64,000 bases of DNA from positions 1 to 64,000 of the forward strand of contig REAZ01000012.1 in assembly GCA_004294445.1 (NCBI GenBank). The letters run 5' to 3'. Each line of letters starts with the position of its first letter. The first letter of the stretch is position 1. Below the pieces are notes generated by a model. That model ran no database searches. It had not been told where the DNA came from and was given only the letters and a program-made list of their open reading frames with translations. Of this stretch, positions 52,384 to 61,303 are shown piece by piece. The stretch is from Cytophagales bacterium (lineage in GTDB: Bacteria > Bacteroidota > Bacteroidia > Cytophagales > Thermoflexibacteraceae). The position numbers and the translations under genes are program-made.

Positions 52384-53055
52384 TTAGTCTTTTAGCTCCG
52401 AAAGTTTTGTAATTTGTAGTGTAGAGAACTCACTGCCTATGCGGTTTACAAATACGCCAAGAATCAGCACACTCACCAAAATATCCATCAAAATTGCTGT
52501 ATTTACTATCATTGGCATTTCGCTACCTATAGCCAAAGAAAGCAGGAATATGCCATTCTCTATGACCAAATAGCCAATCATGTGTCCGATAATGCCTCTG
52601 TGTGTCATTATCAATAAGATGCCCGCAAAAATAGCCGAAATAGAAACGGTAAAATATTTTATTTGCAAATGCGTATCGTTTAGCGAATAGGCAAAAATAT
52701 AAAATACTACTACCGCTACTGAAACAATAATGAGTGTGTAGTACATCGGGATAATAGTATCTACTGTTTTGGATATTTTGTTGCGAATGACGATGCGGCG
52801 TAAATAATACGGGATTACTAAAGCCTTAAAAATTAAGGTTTCAGACAATATAAAGGCTAAATTGGCAAAATTAATATGCTTCAGCTCTATGACTGCAATA
52901 CCAAAAAGGACAATACCTTGCAATACTAACAAGGTGATGTGTGTAGATACTCTTTCAGCTACCGAAGCATAGATAATAGTGATGGCAAAGACCACAATCA
53001 TCATATTTACAGTTACTTCATTGTCATTAATGATACTTGTAATAATGCTAAACAT
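52384..53055 (-). CDS. HyfE-like membrane subunit
   Basis: A 223-residue membrane protein with about seven hydrophobic helices, equivalent to HyfE of hydrogenase-4, which itself relates to NuoK/MrpC. The segment GHMIGYLVIENGIFLLSLAIG contains the conserved Glu of NuoK-type proteins in YLVIENGIF. It is 6 bp downstream of the HyfC-like gene and 4 bp upstream of the HyfF-like gene, so it is in an operon with both. Confidence 0.82.
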   Translation of the reverse strand: MFSIITSIINDNEVTVNMMIVVFAITIIYASVAERVSTHITLLVLQGIVLFGIAVIELKHINFANLAFILSETLIFKALVIPYYLRRIVIRNKISKTVDTIIPMYYTLIIVSVAVVVFYIFAYSLNDTHLQIKYFTVSISAIFAGILLIMTHRGIIGHMIGYLVIENGIFLLSLAIGSEMPMIVNTAILMDILVSVLILGVFVNRIGSEFSTLQITKLSELKD

Positions 53056-53061
53056 TTGTTT

Positions 53062-53988
53062 TTATATTTTTTGTGTAATAATCAATACTGTAAAGAAAAT
53101 AATCACAGCAACGGAGGAAAGAGTTAGGATAAATTGCGGATTTTTATTCATCTTGAACCGCGCTCTAAAAGACTCTAACAAGCCGACCATCACCGAAAAA
53201 ATAAACTGAATCACCAAAAAAACAATGCTATTCATTGCCAAAGCAACAGGACTCGCTACCAAAACTGAGTGAGGTTGCAAAAAGAAATTAGCTATCAAAG
53301 AGCCAAAAATGGCAAATTTTAATGTAGAGGCAAATTGCAACATCGCCATATCAATCCCGCTATTGTCCAAAGTCATTACTTCATGAATCATGGTAAGTTC
53401 TAAGTGCGTAGTTGGGTCATCTACGGGCAGGCGACTATTTTCGACCATTGCCATCTGTACCAGCAGATAAGATGCTAATATGCCAATGAGCGAAGAAAAG
53501 TAGTCCTCAAAATATAAATGCTGATAGATGGAGTCAAACGAGGTATGCTCTGTGAACATAGCAAGCGAACCCATCAGAATAAAAAATGCAGGCTCGGCAA
53601 ATACAGAGAATAATGCTTCCCTATTCGCCCCCATTCCTTCGAAAGGGCTGCCCGTATCCATCGCCGCCAAAATCATAAAGAATCTACCCAAACTCAAAAC
53701 ATAGCAAAACATGACTACATCTCCATCAAAAGAAAGGATTGCAGGCTGATTGGCAAAAGGGAGCATAAGCATGGCACAAATCACCGCCGCTAAATTAATG
53801 CTTGGGGCAATCTGAAAAATAATAGTCGTAGTGGTGCTATAGACCGACCCCTTCCGAGCCAAACGCCAAATGTCTTTCCAAGGCTGCAAAATGCCCGCTC
53901 CGTACCTACCACTTGCTTTTGCTTTTGTTTGCAAAATAACACCGGGAAAGAAAAAAGCTGAAATAAGAATAAGTGCTAAACCAATCAT
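53062..53988 (-). CDS. HyfC/NuoH-like membrane subunit
   Basis: A 308-residue membrane protein of the complex I subunit 1 family (NuoH, HyfC, EchB). GRYGAGILQPWKDIWRLARKGS (about 27-48) and VENSRLPVDDPTTHLELTMIHE (about 180-201) are the family signatures, with acidic residues of the quinone-side/E channel kept. It links the peripheral arm to the proton-channel subunits. It is followed closely by the HyfE- and HyfF-like genes. Confidence 0.9.
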   Translation of the reverse strand: MIGLALILISAFFFPGVILQTKAKASGRYGAGILQPWKDIWRLARKGSVYSTTTTIIFQIAPSINLAAVICAMLMLPFANQPAILSFDGDVVMFCYVLSLGRFFMILAAMDTGSPFEGMGANREALFSVFAEPAFFILMGSLAMFTEHTSFDSIYQHLYFEDYFSSLIGILASYLLVQMAMVENSRLPVDDPTTHLELTMIHEVMTLDNSGIDMAMLQFASTLKFAIFGSLIANFFLQPHSVLVASPVALAMNSIVFLVIQFIFSVMVGLLESFRARFKMNKNPQFILTLSSVAVIIFFTVLIITQKI

Positions 53989-54118
53989 AATTAATTAGTT
54001 GTAAATGGTTAATGCTTATTTTAGAACAAATTTGAAGATGCAATCTTTTATCAGAAACAACCTCTTTTAGGTAGTATTTCAAAGATGAAATTTTGATTTT
54101 TATCCTATGCAGTTTATA

Positions 54119-56146
54119 TTAGATAATATTCAAAACGGTCAGAATAACCATACTCAACAAAAATAAAAATGCGTAAAGCAAATAGGTCTGGATATTCCCC
54201 GTTTGAACTACGGCTGCTTTTTTGAGAAAATGCACCAAGCCCGCCGCAGGATAATTATAAATATATTCTTCTACTACATCAGAAGAACTTACTTTAAAAC
54301 TACGAGCCGTTGGGAAAATCTCTTCCTCGTCAATCGCCATAATTTTATTATTGTGAGTGCCTCTGAGTTTCTTTTTTACCCCGATTACTTTTCCCGAAAA
54401 CATCAATAGATTGTCCGCAAAGGAGGCAGAAGTATATTGTAGCTTTGGCGTGCCTGCCGTATATCCGCAACCCCAAGTAGGTGCATAAACTATTGATTTT
54501 CTGTTCTGTTGTATGTATTTGATAACCAATAAAATAGAAAATACACTAATAAATATTCCTAAAAAGTTACTAAGCGGCTGCAAGAAGTCTTTAATCTTCT
54601 GTGCGGGATATGCTTCTAAGGCATTAGGGGCTATGTGTGCTACTTCGCCAACCAATACGGAAATGGGCTGCACAAATAGGCTCGGATAAAGCCCAACAAG
54701 TAGCATGACTACGACTATCAGATATTGAGGGGCGAGCATGAAAAAAGAAACTTCTTTGGCGTATTGTGGTCTATTGCTCCGTGCTGTTCCTAAAAATGAG
54801 ATAGAAAAGAGCTTAGTAAAGCAAAATAATGAAAGCCCACCCGTTAATACCAAACCCAAAATGCCACCTAATACTGCCGTAGCTTTATATACGCCTGCAT
54901 TTTGGAGGGTAACAAACAAGCCATTATAAAGCAAAAATTCAGAAATAAAGCCGTTAAAGGGAGGCATTCCCGCTACTGCCAAGCAACCAATGAGGTATAA
55001 GACACCTGTCTGCCGCATATTTTTCATTACTCCACCCATTTTCTCTATATCGGCGGTTTGCAACTGCTGGAATACGGAGCCTGTTCCTAAGAAAAGTAAT
55101 ACTTTGAAAAGAGAATGATTAAAACTATGCAGCAATGCGCCCATAAAACCAAAGACAACTAATGCATTCACTTTCAAAGCAATACCAATCATACCCAAGC
55201 CAATGCCACTACCTATGATGCCTATATTTTCTATAGTGCTATACGCCAATTTTTTGCGAATATCTCGCTGAAAAATAGCGTGCATAATGCCGAAAAGAGC
55301 TGTATTTAGGGATAAAATAAAAATGCCCAAGCCTAAATAAAGAAAATCGTTTTGCAAGTACGATAGTACCCTGAGAATACCGTAGATACCCATTTTTACC
55401 ATCACCCCCGACATGATAGCCGCAGCGTTTGGCGGTGCGGCGGCATCGGCATGAGGTAGCCAAGTATGGAAGGGCATAAAGCCCGCTTTGATGCCAAAAC
55501 CAACAAAAAATATCAAAAATAAAGGAATATTAGGCTGAGAAGAAAAATAGGTCTGTAGGGCATCAAAAGACATTGCCCCCGTTTTCTCTTGTAGTACAAA
55601 AAAGCCTATTAATAAGATAACCAAGCATATATGCATATATACAAAGTACTTGGTTGCTACTTTGATAATTTTAGTAGCTATACCCTGATAAAGCATGAGC
55701 ATAAAAGAAGTAACGACCATTGCCTCCCAAGAAAACAAAAATACCAATGCTTCCCTCGTAGAAAGAACAGCCAACAAACTGCTATACAGGAGGTTAAAAG
55801 CAAAAAGATGTAAAGAAACTTCTACCTTATTTTGAGGGTTTGTCTTGCCTAAATAACCAATATTATAGATTGAAACTGCTAAAAAAGCAAGGTTAGTGAT
55901 TACTATAAAAAATGCAGATAGTTTGTCTATTACGAATATTATAGGGCTACCTGCCCAAAAGTGGAAATGCAAGGGTGCGGAAAAAACTTCTCCGCTTGCA
56001 AACACCTGCCAGCTAACTTGTGTGCTTGCCACTACCATTACTGAAATAGCAAGAAAGCTAAAAATTGCTCTGAAGTGAGCAGAAGGAATAAAAAAAATCA
56101 ATACTGAAAGGAGTGTAACACCTTCAAATAGCTGTATGAAATCCAT
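54119..56146 (-). CDS. HyfB/NuoL-like proton-channel subunit
   Basis: A 675-residue membrane protein of the NuoL/NuoM/HyfB family. It has about 16 helices, FSWEAMVVTSFMLMLYQ with the conserved Glu, GFGIKAGFMPFHTWLPHADAAAPP, LAYSTIENIGIIGSG and LHSFNHSLFKVLLFLGTGSV. The C-terminus has a further helix after a soluble loop (APTWGCGYTAGTPKLQYTSA). ATG at 56144-56146 is chosen; 27 upstream codons in the open frame do not look coding. It opens the minus-strand Hyf-like run. Confidence 0.9.
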   Translation of the reverse strand: MDFIQLFEGVTLLSVLIFFIPSAHFRAIFSFLAISVMVVASTQVSWQVFASGEVFSAPLHFHFWAGSPIIFVIDKLSAFFIVITNLAFLAVSIYNIGYLGKTNPQNKVEVSLHLFAFNLLYSSLLAVLSTREALVFLFSWEAMVVTSFMLMLYQGIATKIIKVATKYFVYMHICLVILLIGFFVLQEKTGAMSFDALQTYFSSQPNIPLFLIFFVGFGIKAGFMPFHTWLPHADAAAPPNAAAIMSGVMVKMGIYGILRVLSYLQNDFLYLGLGIFILSLNTALFGIMHAIFQRDIRKKLAYSTIENIGIIGSGIGLGMIGIALKVNALVVFGFMGALLHSFNHSLFKVLLFLGTGSVFQQLQTADIEKMGGVMKNMRQTGVLYLIGCLAVAGMPPFNGFISEFLLYNGLFVTLQNAGVYKATAVLGGILGLVLTGGLSLFCFTKLFSISFLGTARSNRPQYAKEVSFFMLAPQYLIVVVMLLVGLYPSLFVQPISVLVGEVAHIAPNALEAYPAQKIKDFLQPLSNFLGIFISVFSILLVIKYIQQNRKSIVYAPTWGCGYTAGTPKLQYTSASFADNLLMFSGKVIGVKKKLRGTHNNKIMAIDEEEIFPTARSFKVSSSDVVEEYIYNYPAAGLVHFLKKAAVVQTGNIQTYLLYAFLFLLSMVILTVLNII

Positions 56147-56269
56147 TTTGTGCCAGATGATACATTTGAGTAACCTCCAGGAGCAAAAGTGAAGTTTTTT
56201 ATTTTGAAAAGCAAAGCATTTAATCAATTTTAATGCTTTTCTAATCCAGTTATAATTTGCTTAAAACCA

Positions 56270-56303
56270 AAAAGATGACTACTTACATAAGCAATCATCT
56301 TTT
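56270..56303 (-). terminator. Terminator of the bPH-like membrane protein gene
   Basis: AAAAGATGA pairs perfectly with TCATCTTTT, with a 16-nt loop. On the minus strand TTGGTTTT follows, 22 bp past the stop. Confidence 0.65.
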
Positions 56304-56325
56304 AAAATGTATTTTTCTAAAAATA

Positions 56326-57579
56326 TTAGGTGCTTTTTTTCAAACTATGAATAACTACTTCTTTTAAGTGTCCTGCCTGTAAGTCGTCCGAATTATCTTG
56401 TATATCTGAGTTGTCCGCATCTGCTTTGCTGCTTTCTATCATCTCAAGGACTACATCTTCGAGCAGAAAACGCTCCCCTATGAAAAGGGACTGAAGGTCT
56501 ATTTCGGTATGCTCCCATGAGAAAGGGTTAGCTGTGTAGAAAAGTTCGCCTGTAACACTTTCATAGTCATTTTCTTGAAAATTAGATTCCATTTTTAAGC
56601 AAAGAGACCTATGCTGATTGATGAGATTTCCTTGCGAACGCTTAATTTCTTTGATGGGAATCGTGATTTCTTCTTGAGAAGAAAAGAGCGTTTTGCGATA
56701 AATCAATTTATTTGCATCTATGAAAATAACTTGGCGGCTCAGGTAAAAATAGAGCAAAGAATAGGAGGCAAAGCATAATAGGACAACGCCTATAATTACC
56801 GACAAATAACCCAAGATGCCTGCCCCAACGAAGAACTTAAATGACGTATAAATAAATATAATACAGACAAAAAGACTTAGCAAAATTGCGAACAAAGTAT
56901 TCATTTTCACAACACTCCACTCCAGCCATATCGCATCATCATTCGCGAAAATCTTAATATTATAAGAACCTCTATGAGATATGCGAATAGGCGTGTATGC
57001 GGTGTTTGCTTGTATGCGAGTTTCGGGCGATATATCTATAAGTGCATGAGTTAAATTAGCAAATTTCCCCAAGAAACCTTCTTTGAGCTTATCAGTAATG
57101 CTCGTTATATATACGGGTATAGGGAGGAGCAAATGTATTTTCTCTATATGTTCTACAAAGCCAGTATAAAATTTACCGCTATAAATTTCCAACGGAGAGG
57201 CGTTATAGCGAATGATATGTACTTGTATGAGGGTTTCTCCTTTTTTGTCAGGACTCATGATTCTATTTACCCATATTGCTCTGAGGTTATCGTATGGAAT
57301 GAGTACCTGCGAATCTCCTTGTGTGAATATCAGCAACGCACGATCCTTGTCTATGTGCATCTTAAAATGCTCACTCATACTAAATAACAAAGTAGTAACT
57401 ATCAGTGTAACAGCAATAGAGAGTAGCAAAACTAAAAATTGAAATGACCCAATCGGATTAAAAATCAGAAAAATACTTTGAGCAACTGTAAGTAGTAAGC
57501 CTACAACAAACCATACGTAAGGCATATAGCTGCCAAACTGAATCGTAAGTCTATTGTGGGCTGTAGCTGTTATTTTCAT
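56326..57579 (-). CDS. Membrane protein with two helix-pair/PH-like units
   Basis: A 417-residue protein. A pair of helices (about 19-65) is followed by a soluble stretch (about 75-165) with HIDKDRALLIFTQGDSQVLIPYDNLRAIWVN. A second pair of helices (about 230-280) is followed by a similar soluble part (about 285-350) with IFIDANKLIYRKTLFSSQEEITIPIKEIKR. Such units resemble bacterial PH (bPH) membrane proteins. The C-terminus is acidic. No named family was recognised. It has its own terminator and is not linked to the Hyf-like run. Confidence 0.6.
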   Translation of the reverse strand: MKITATAHNRLTIQFGSYMPYVWFVVGLLLTVAQSIFLIFNPIGSFQFLVLLLSIAVTLIVTTLLFSMSEHFKMHIDKDRALLIFTQGDSQVLIPYDNLRAIWVNRIMSPDKKGETLIQVHIIRYNASPLEIYSGKFYTGFVEHIEKIHLLLPIPVYITSITDKLKEGFLGKFANLTHALIDISPETRIQANTAYTPIRISHRGSYNIKIFANDDAIWLEWSVVKMNTLFAILLSLFVCIIFIYTSFKFFVGAGILGYLSVIIGVVLLCFASYSLLYFYLSRQVIFIDANKLIYRKTLFSSQEEITIPIKEIKRSQGNLINQHRSLCLKMESNFQENDYESVTGELFYTANPFSWEHTEIDLQSLFIGERFLLEDVVLEMIESSKADADNSDIQDNSDDLQAGHLKEVVIHSLKKST

Positions 57580-57725
57580 AATAAGTCTGCTAATATAGTA
57601 GAGTAAATCGAATTACATTGTCCCAAATAACGTAATAATTTAGGAAAAGATGTATTTTTCATTTAGTTATTTTCAGCTAAACGGAGGAATATTTATATCT
57701 GTGTCCTTGAATATGTAAGGTTGTG

Positions 57726-58208
57726 TTAGATAGTAACCTCTATAATTTCCCAAGTATGGTCTGCTAATAGTCTTGCTGAGGCAATACAGCGCGTATATTT
57801 CTTACTTTTTCCCCATTCGTGCGGAGCTATCAGAGAAAGAACATCTGCCTTTCCATCTCTTTCGTAAAGATGGTAAGTTCTACCAATGAGCGGCTCAAAT
57901 CTCATTTCTGCTTGGTATATTCTTTCGGAGATAGCTTTGCGTGTATGAATATTTTTTGCTTGCTCTGCCAATAGCTGCATCTGTTTGTATAACTGCTCCA
58001 TTTGCATATCAGTCTGCTGATACATTGCTTCAAGGGCATTGGTTTTGATTTTGCCCTCATCTTCGGGCTTAATCACGACCCCGCCTACTGTATGTGCATA
58101 CGGCAGCAAACTTGGATTTTCTGCTACTTTTTCTTTCAATTTTTCCAAATCTATCTGGTTAATATCTATGGGGCGAGTTTCCTGATTATGCTTATTTATT
58201 TCTTGCAT
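57726..58208 (-). CDS. DUF2452 family protein
   Basis: A 160-residue cytosolic protein with NPSLLPYAHTVGGVVIKPEDEGKIK (about 30-54), MYQQTDMQMEQLYKQMQLLAEQA (coiled coil) and FEPLIGRTYHLYERDGKADVLSLIAPHEWG. These match DUF2452, a family of unknown function. ATG at 58206-58208 is chosen over an alternative start 63 bp upstream because relatives begin near that point. Nothing points to a pathway. Confidence 0.85.
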   Translation of the reverse strand: MQEINKHNQETRPIDINQIDLEKLKEKVAENPSLLPYAHTVGGVVIKPEDEGKIKTNALEAMYQQTDMQMEQLYKQMQLLAEQAKNIHTRKAISERIYQAEMRFEPLIGRTYHLYERDGKADVLSLIAPHEWGKSKKYTRCIASARLLADHTWEIIEVTI

Positions 58209-58341
58209 TTTGTTAAATATTTTATAGTTTCTCTGATGATAAAATTCCGTAGTATAACCAAATGGGAACAAATTTTATAACTTAATAGTTTAACCTTTTT
58301 GTCTTTCAATAATTCAAAATTACATAAACATCTGTTTTTTT

Positions 58342-58791
58342 ATGGGTAATTACTTATTTTTCTTTTTGACCTTGCTGGCGGGTATCCTTGTGGCAGTACA
58401 GACGGCAGTAAACTCTCAACTCCGTTTGGCTTTGGATAACCCTATTCTTGCCTCCGTTATTTCATTTGCTGTTGGTTTTTCTGCACTCCTTATTTTTCTG
58501 ATGCTCTCCCGCCCTACGGGTGTGCCTACTTTAGCATCATTTTCTCAAATAGCATGGTGGAAGTGGATAGGAGGTCTATTGGGTGCATTTTATATAGTCG
58601 TTTCCATACTTTCAGCCCCCAAAATCGGGGCAACAAATTTTGCTGCATTGCTTATAGCTGGTCAGCTAATTTCGTCTTTATTTTTAGACCATTTTGGGTG
58701 GATGGGGTTTAGAACACAGCCCATCGATTGGACAAAAATTGGTGGTGCAGTCTGCCTGATTCTTGGAGTATATCTCATCACTAAAAAATAA
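58342..58791 (+). CDS. YdcZ-type DMT family membrane protein
   Basis: A 149-residue protein with five hydrophobic helices, matching the YdcZ (DUF606) drug/metabolite transporter family. AGILVAVQTAVNSQLRLALDNPILASVISFAVG and SAPKIGATNFAALLIAGQLISSLFLDHFGW are typical. Substrate is unknown. It is divergent from the DUF2452 gene. Confidence 0.88.
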   Translation: MGNYLFFFLTLLAGILVAVQTAVNSQLRLALDNPILASVISFAVGFSALLIFLMLSRPTGVPTLASFSQIAWWKWIGGLLGAFYIVVSILSAPKIGATNFAALLIAGQLISSLFLDHFGWMGFRTQPIDWTKIGGAVCLILGVYLITKK

Positions 58792-59188
58792 TTTTACCAA
58801 AAAATGAGCCTTCCGAAAGACGATAAAATGTAAGATTTGACTCTATAAAGAAAACTCTATTTTTTGACTCTTAGAAAAGGTTGAAATAACGGATTATTCT
58901 TACACACGAAGCAAAAAAAATATCTAAAAATTAATTGTACTTTTTAAAGTTTAATCTTCATTTAAACAATAAAATAATCACCTAATGATGCACTTGGCTT
59001 TTATTTTGTTACTATATTTGTATATGTAAGTGAAACTAAATAAAAATGTTACTCTTGTAATTTTCAAAGTTACTGCAATTTTTATTTTAGCCAAATTAAT
59101 ATTAATTTCGTGCCTGAATACTGCAAGAATATACTACAGCCAAAAACACTCTTTTATCTAGTAAAAAACTAATTAAAATATATCCTTT
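58792..59188. other. 397-bp AT-rich gap without gene
   Basis: No ORF with coding character, tRNA or clear terminator was seen. A promoter box TATATTTG lies at 59013-59020. If used, the YfiR leader would be about 160 nt. No conserved ncRNA could be recognised by eye. Confidence 0.5.
59013..59020 (+). promoter_or_regulatory. Putative -7 box of the yfiR-like gene
   Basis: TATATTTG is an exact match to TAnnTTTG. A weak TTG lies 16 nt upstream. The distance to the ATG is 168 bp. Confidence 0.45.
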
Positions 59189-59716
59189 ATGTTAGCAAAG
59201 AACTTTCGAATTGTCGCACTTATAGTTGGTCTTGTATTAATCGTTTCTGCCTTTGCAAGCGCACAAGACGTAAATTATAAACTCCATGCAGGTTTGTTGT
59301 ATCATTTTACCAAGCAAATAGAGTGGCCTGTAAGTAAGCAAAGTGGAGATTTCGTAATTGGTGTATTAGGTAATGCAAATTTGACCGAAGCATTAGAAGA
59401 GATGGCAAAAAATAGAACTGTGGGAAATCAGAAAATTGTAGTGTTACAAATGAAGACCGCAGACGATGCAAGTAAATGCAATATTGTGTATGTGCAAAAA
59501 TTTCAAAATGGTCAATTTAATGCCGTACATTCAAAGGCTAAATCTGCCCATGTGCTTCTGATTACTGAAAGTGAAGACGGCGGTAAAAGAGGTGCTGGGA
59601 TTAATTTCATTACCGTAGATGAAAAATTAAAATTTGAACTTAATAAAACTGCTCTCGAAGAGTCTGGCTTGAAGGTTTCTAATGAACTAGTGAAATTGGC
59701 TATTCCAATAGGGTAG
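59189..59716 (+). CDS. YfiR family exported protein
   Basis: A 175-residue protein with a signal peptide (about 1-25; cleavage after ASA). The motif LHAGLLYHFTKQIEWP (about 32-47) and later HVLLITESEDGG, GAGINFITVDEKLKFELN, are typical of the YfiR/DUF4154 family. In Pseudomonas YfiR is a periplasmic regulator of a cyclic-di-GMP enzyme, but no partner gene lies here. Its role is unknown. Confidence 0.88.
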   Translation: MLAKNFRIVALIVGLVLIVSAFASAQDVNYKLHAGLLYHFTKQIEWPVSKQSGDFVIGVLGNANLTEALEEMAKNRTVGNQKIVVLQMKTADDASKCNIVYVQKFQNGQFNAVHSKAKSAHVLLITESEDGGKRGAGINFITVDEKLKFELNKTALEESGLKVSNELVKLAIPIG

Positions 59717-59727
59717 TAGTCAGATTA

Positions 59728-59973
59728 TTAAGGAGATGGCTTTTTTCTATTGTCTATATTGTCTGCTTGCAAACTTCTGACAAGCCAGACGACCAAGCCC
59801 ACAACTCCGAGTAGCATACAAAGAGCCGTCATGTACGGTTTTGGTGTTTGTAGCCACTCGTCAAGTTTTCTCCCACCCCAAGCGGCAAATAATAGTGTGC
59901 CTATCATTTGCGAGCCGAGGGCGGAATACTTCATAAAAGCATTATTATACTGTTGCGGATTTTTTGCTTTCAA
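59728..59973 (-). CDS. AtpZ/AtpI family protein
   Basis: A protein of about 81 residues with two transmembrane helices (GSQMIGTLLFAAWGGRKLDEWL and MTALCMLLGVVGLVVWLV), typical of the AtpZ/AtpI family that assists F1F0 ATP synthase and ion transport. The start is uncertain. A TTG at 59971-59973 gives MKAKNPQQYNNAFMKYSALG and overlaps the bactofilin gene by 29 bp; the ATG at 59934 gives MKYSALG. The open frame reaches further to 60051, but that part lies inside the bactofilin gene. The rest of the atp genes lie about 22 kb away. Confidence 0.75.
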   Translation of the reverse strand: MKAKNPQQYNNAFMKYSALGSQMIGTLLFAAWGGRKLDEWLQTPKPYMTALCMLLGVVGLVVWLVRSLQADNIDNRKKPSP

Positions 59974-60382
59974 CTTTTGTGTGTTCTGCTTTAGATTGTT
60001 CTCTTGGCATTGGTTGTTCCCCCATTCTGCAAGTACCATTAAATTTAGCACCCGCTTCTACAACAAGTTTATTGGTAATGATGTCCCCTTTGATGATAGC
60101 CGTAGCTTTTAGTACCAATGTATCTGCTATTTCCAATATTCCTGTTACTTCGCCTTCTATATCAGCATTTTGCGAATAAATATTCCCATCTACCAAAGAG
60201 CCTGCTCCCAAGGCTACTTTTGCCTTTGAATGAATATTTCCTTTGAGTTTGCCATCTATTCTAAGATTTCCTGCTGTTTCCAAATCTCCAGTGATGAGCG
60301 TACCCTTACCAATCATATTACTGATGCTAATGCTCTCTGGTGCGCCTACTTTTTTGTCGTCCTTTCCGTTAAAAATACTCAT
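59945..60382 (-). CDS. Bactofilin (polymer-forming cytoskeletal protein)
   Basis: A 145-residue bactofilin. The central domain (about 15-115) shows the repeating pattern TLITGDLETAGNLRIDGKLKGNI, then GSLVDGNIYSQNADIEGEVTG and IIKGDIITNKLVVEAGAKFNG, which folds as a small right-handed beta-helix and assembles into filaments. The ATG at 60380-60382 is chosen; a longer frame overlaps the M23 gene. It lies 13 bp after the M23 peptidase gene, a classic pairing for cell shape. Confidence 0.92.
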   Translation of the reverse strand: MSIFNGKDDKKVGAPESISISNMIGKGTLITGDLETAGNLRIDGKLKGNIHSKAKVALGAGSLVDGNIYSQNADIEGEVTGILEIADTLVLKATAIIKGDIITNKLVVEAGAKFNGTCRMGEQPMPREQSKAEHTKVESKKSATV

Positions 60383-60395
60383 TTGAATATATGCG

Positions 60396-61238
60396 TTAAA
60401 ATGAAATAAAATCTTCTGGATTTGTCGGGTTGCCATTGTGCCAAAGCTCAAAGTGCAAGTGAGGTCCGTCAGTAAGCTCCCCCGAATCACCTATAATAGC
60501 TACTATATCGCCAGCTTTTACATAGTCGCCAACTTTTTTTAATAAAACAGAATTGTGTTTATAAAATGAAATAAGTTGATTTTTGTGCTGAATACCTATC
60601 ACATAGCCCGAATCTTGTGTCCAAGAGGAAATAATAATAGAACCATCTGTGATAGCTTTGATAGCTTCGTTCTTCTTGGAAACTATATCTATGCCGTAAT
60701 GCTTGGCTTTGGAATCAAATTTTCGAGTAACAACGCCGTTTACAGGGGTAAAAAAAAATGTGTTCTGGAATTTCTCACTTGTCAACCTTACATTATTGCT
60801 CTCGTTTCCTTCAAAATTTCTTCTGAAGGCAGAGTCTATGCTACTAATGTCGTCCAATTCGTTTACGCTATTACTTGTTTTTTTCTTCTCTTCTTTCTTT
60901 GGTACTATTGGTTTGCCTTCTCCGCCCGCCAAAATTTGCTTAAAACTCAAAATAAAGCGGTCTTTCTGTTCTACTTCGGTCGAAAGCGAATCTAACTTCA
61001 TCATCATTTCTAAAAGAACTTGATTGTCGGAAGTAGGCTGCAAACGTGAATAGCTTTTATAGAAAAATTTTGCCACGAAAAAACTTAGTACAAAAGTAAC
61101 GCAAAAAATACCAAAAGCAATGGCTAATAACTTAGCGTAAGTAATACCTTGGGTAAACTTAATGGCTAAGTTTTCTTCCTCGCGTATGATGAGTAGGAAA
61201 CGCTGGGTAAGTAAATTGGAAAGTGTCTTTTTCTGCAA
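60396..61238 (-). CDS. M23 family cell-wall peptidase, membrane-anchored
   Basis: A 280-residue LytM-type endopeptidase that cuts peptidoglycan cross-links. It has one transmembrane helix (about 38-60), a coiled-coil linker (about 68-130) and the peptidase domain (about 165-280) with FYKHNS, VKAGDIVAIIGDSG and HLHFELW. The initial H of HxxxD is in AKHYGIDIV. TTG (61236-61238) is the likely start: the -7 box TAACTTTG lies 17 bp upstream. It is co-transcribed with bactofilin and AtpZ. Confidence 0.9.
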   Translation of the reverse strand: MQKKTLSNLLTQRFLLIIREEENLAIKFTQGITYAKLLAIAFGIFCVTFVLSFFVAKFFYKSYSRLQPTSDNQVLLEMMMKLDSLSTEVEQKDRFILSFKQILAGGEGKPIVPKKEEKKKTSNSVNELDDISSIDSAFRRNFEGNESNNVRLTSEKFQNTFFFTPVNGVVTRKFDSKAKHYGIDIVSKKNEAIKAITDGSIIISSWTQDSGYVIGIQHKNQLISFYKHNSVLLKKVGDYVKAGDIVAIIGDSGELTDGPHLHFELWHNGNPTNPEDFISF

Positions 61239-61254
61239 ACCTTATTTTTTTGTG

Positions 61255-61262
61255 CAAAGTTA
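61255..61262 (-). promoter_or_regulatory. -7 box of the M23/bactofilin/AtpZ unit
   Basis: The minus strand reads TAACTTTG, a TAnnTTTG match, 17 bp upstream of the TTG start of the M23 gene. The short leader this gives supports the TTG start. Confidence 0.5.
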
Positions 61263-61303
61263 AAAGATTCTTTAAAAAAATGGCGAATTAAATCGAAGAA
61301 AAT

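Noticed and set aside
44652-56146. A working energy-converting NiFe hydrogenase or formate hydrogenlyase
   Set aside because: NiFe-binding cysteines are missing from the large-subunit-like protein, and no hyp maturation or formate dehydrogenase gene is present.
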